Shown here: one piece after another, positions 25,801-26,819 of the stretch | Position numbering within the stretch: position 1 is the first letter of the stretch | Layout: every line of letters starts with the position of its first letter | Origin: Chryseobacterium sp. UBA6632 | GTDB lineage: Bacteria; Bacteroidota; Bacteroidia; Flavobacteriales; Weeksellaceae | Length of the DNA stretch: 26,819 nucleotides | Assembly (NCBI GenBank): GCA_002455915.1 | Contig: DKLU01000051.1 | Coordinates: 1-26,819, forward strand | Reading direction: 5' to 3' | The notes under the pieces: model-generated | What the model saw: only the letters and a program-made list of their open reading frames with translations | Told to the model about the DNA's origin: nothing | The model's database searches: none | Translations under genes and position numbers: made by a program

Positions 25801-26500
25801 CCGAAGCAACCTTCTGCTGCTTCTGCATTTCTTCCGTTGGGAAGGATTCTTTAATTTCTGGCGGAGCCAATCTTGAAACAGTTTGTGTGGTAGAAGACGA
25901 ATTTTCATCCATCATCATTTCTTTTGGAAGTACAATTCTAGCGGCTAGTAAAGTTTTTACCTGATCTTCATTTTGATTCGGGTTTTGAATGGTATGCAAA
26001 GCCAAAATCATCTGCATCATTACTTCTTTAATATAGAAATCTTTTTGAGTAACTACCTGAAAAATAAAATTATCCCATAATGTATTTTTCTCAGGTAAAG
26101 CATAAGTAGCGGCAAATATAGAGTCTCTCTTAAGGGCAAATTCTTCAAAAGTACATGTACTCTTATTTCTCGCCAGCCAAACTGCAAAGTCATAAATAAC
26201 CTTATAAGTTCTTTTAAATGTATTTAAATTGTTAGACGGTTTTTCTTTTGCAATACAGTCTGATGATGTCGCATAATTAGCGGCTTCAGTAAGTAAAAGT
26301 TTCTTTTTTGAGCCTGTTCCGTTGGTGACAGGAGAGTAAAAATATCCCGTTTCTTTTACCTCTTGAGGCATTAATACAAATTTCTTATCCTGGTTTTTAT
26401 CGTCAGACAATTGCGGACTTCTAAGACTTACAAATCTAAAAAGAGTTTGACTGGGTGTGTTTTCTGCTGGTTTTGCAGCTCCATTTTCATTTTCTGCCAT
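22835..26500 (-). CDS. Large coiled-coil protein of unknown function, first gene of the fibre operon
   Basis: A 1221-residue soluble protein without signal peptide or membrane segments. Residues 60-200 are helical, about 222-292 is a coiled coil, 300-560 has beta-rich parts, and residues 584-715 are striking: a charged coil (AHIENVMAREYREKSTRR onward), a Gly/Ser-rich patch (650-668) and a second coil ending in EFEETNSHGLD. This is followed by HVVGVYRWVDK and YNYGKRMMFEFMIPEPA (747-763). I loosely recall that block from a widespread uncharacterised bacterial family but cannot name it. The C-terminal 450 residues show no motif I recognise. Its place ahead of a fibre and a toxin suggests a scaffold or carrier; the function is unknown. 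It appears to be the first gene, with a 319-base untranslated spacer to the window edge. Confidence 0.8.
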   Translation of the reverse strand: MAENENGAAKPAENTPSQTLFRFVSLRSPQLSDDKNQDKKFVLMPQEVKETGYFYSPVTNGTGSKKKLLLTEAANYATSSDCIAKEKPSNNLNTFKRTYKVIYDFAVWLARNKSTCTFEEFALKRDSIFAATYALPEKNTLWDNFIFQVVTQKDFYIKEVMMQMILALHTIQNPNQNEDQVKTLLAARIVLPKEMMMDENSSSTTQTVSRLAPPEIKESFPTEEMQKQQKVASAKTQLSRFEALKKNLLTVEKQYNKAYQSSFDTAKEIYEREIAPTITRYKEEVAAEKDKYCGVRPPGTIYDPKDPCMQPREIPYPDLPKFEFSYKDQVSGDSMVSSLKSENLDTLLSLLGYEFNEKSVAAKSSGEDIRTIDSLLEGRNTFAEIHDLINESTERNNNIIVENTSGNEETYVSIGGVIMPMARTVSEAFTFQLCPRVAYRLPVFDLALNVPDSSWDVSYADYVITSSSGSLGMNYYTKSRSGNTIFLKDLFKDGIDYSLAEYATINFKISFTNGNVVTFSASTLNYKTCTSGAFEFEVEEGEPPVAISDEDTFIPSGFGFKQIGIADYLKVEQTTHAYVEGEVAHIENVMAREYREKSTRRLRRSENTTTSSSDTEREQLSDTTMANRFEMQSEISKMQQEASDKSTQFGISAGYSGGGFNINTSLGLSNAHHNSKEESSRQATTQAQDITSRAMDRIVAKVHEERIEKIIEEFEETNSHGLDNRKGDKHVVGVYRWVDKLMKNQIYNYGKRMMFEFMIPEPAKLHLLGMTNQKVANQTNLVKPVDPRTSNTLQMKDYSSLFDESILKYWSSKYNVELDEKPSEVFYISKSFSERDPAFGGTDDGKVQIVSGSGELEIPQGYEVQEVDYKFNTYPHGFNGRHQGFMTIAGKSTSWIDATNNTQVGGTLDNFKIKEKLAYSFTTGESPIINGSISAKCFLTAETRIAWQQKTFKAIIDAYEEALIEYNNAISEEENKAVVIKDSNPNFYRQIENTVLRKNCISYMADRAAGSTHGYGLDGLTSGSNFEDYETVLTSKLDKYSAFVKFMEQAFEWENISYFLYPYYWGKKTNWTSLYQSENTDPLFRNFLQSGMARVVATVRPGFEDAVQFYLATGKIWNGGEVPVIGDELYLSIVDEMKEPKGLKQGKAWLTRLPTTLNILQAESIGLKVAHALPFTTENPDDFEVPSEVITEDKFNFEKNDHLLGNQTNSSTDTIISGDWV

Positions 26501-26744
26501 TTTGTAATTTTTTGTTTGGTTTTTGTGTTAATTTAAAGTCTCATTAAAGACTGTGATCATTTGTTTTTTGTGATTTGGTGAATTTTTTTTCCCATTTTTT
26601 GTGTTACATTTTCTTTTTCATTTGTATGTTTTTAAAGGTTAGTTTTTAAGCACAGTTCTGGCTGTCCAACATGTTGTGAATGGTGAATTCAAAGGTTGAG
26701 GTTAAAGTTTAAAATGATTGTTTTTGTGCTTTTATTTTATACTT

Positions 26745-26752
26745 CAAAAGTA
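26745..26752 (-). promoter_or_regulatory. -7 element ahead of the large-protein operon
   Basis: Minus strand TACTTTTG is a full match to TAnnTTTG, 245 bases before the ATG at 26500. If used, the leader would be about 235 bases, long for this group. No clear -33 box is seen. The spacer 26501-26819 contains no gene I can support and holds many short A-rich, CAAA-type words on the minus strand. Confidence 0.45.
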
Positions 26753-26819
26753 AGAACAGGCAGCGACAGAACTTGACGCTTTTTGAGAAATTAATTAATA
26801 AATATCATCTTCAATCGTA

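Noticed and set aside
17066..26500. Calling the island a complete contractile injection system, tailocin or prophage
   Set aside because: Only fibre- and toxin-like proteins are seen. No sheath, tube, baseplate, spike, ATPase, lysis or integrase gene is in the window.
1..26819. tRNA, rRNA or insertion-sequence genes
   Set aside because: I saw no cloverleaf-like or rRNA-like stretch and no transposase motif in any spacer or frame.

Overview
This window looks like a chromosomal segment of a Flavobacteriia member of the Bacteroidota, most likely Chryseobacterium or a close relative. The reasons are: AT-rich DNA, the gene order mreC-mreD-mrdA-rodA, a type III glutamine synthetase, several upstream regions with a Bacteroidota -7 element (TAnnTTTG), and short dispersed intergenic repeats. 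I could not run a database search, so family names come from recognised motifs and remembered family features.

Left part, 1-16.6 kb, is mostly housekeeping. It opens with the end of mreC, then mreD, PBP2 (mrdA) and rodA, tightly packed and overlapping: the cell-wall elongation machinery. A pentapeptide-repeat protein follows. On the minus strand come an NlpC/P60 lipoprotein and glutamine synthetase III. On the plus strand come a protein with a nucleoside-phosphorylase-like C-terminal half, a secreted M1 peptidase, a divergent type III pantothenate kinase and a GNAT acetyltransferase. A minus-strand run WYL regulator > TonB-C-domain protein > tadA closes this part. Intergenic spaces hold clear terminators, dispersed repeats, and before coaX three imperfect 42-bp tandem units containing a perfect 20-bp inverted repeat.

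Right part, 16.6-26.5 kb, is an accessory island, all on the minus strand. In transcription order it holds: a 1221-residue coiled-coil-containing protein of unknown function; an 805-residue tail-fibre-like protein with eight head repeats, seven of them at a strict 17-residue period; a terminator; an 870-residue protein with a polymorphic-toxin layout ending in an HExxH metallopeptidase-like domain; a small probable immunity gene; and a second immunity-like gene of the Imm35/YrhB type broken by one base in a run of eight A (or recoded there). No sheath, tube, baseplate or ATPase genes are visible, and none of the three large proteins has a signal peptide. The most interesting hypothesis here is a compact fibre/carrier/toxin/immunity system whose delivery route is not evident from its genes.
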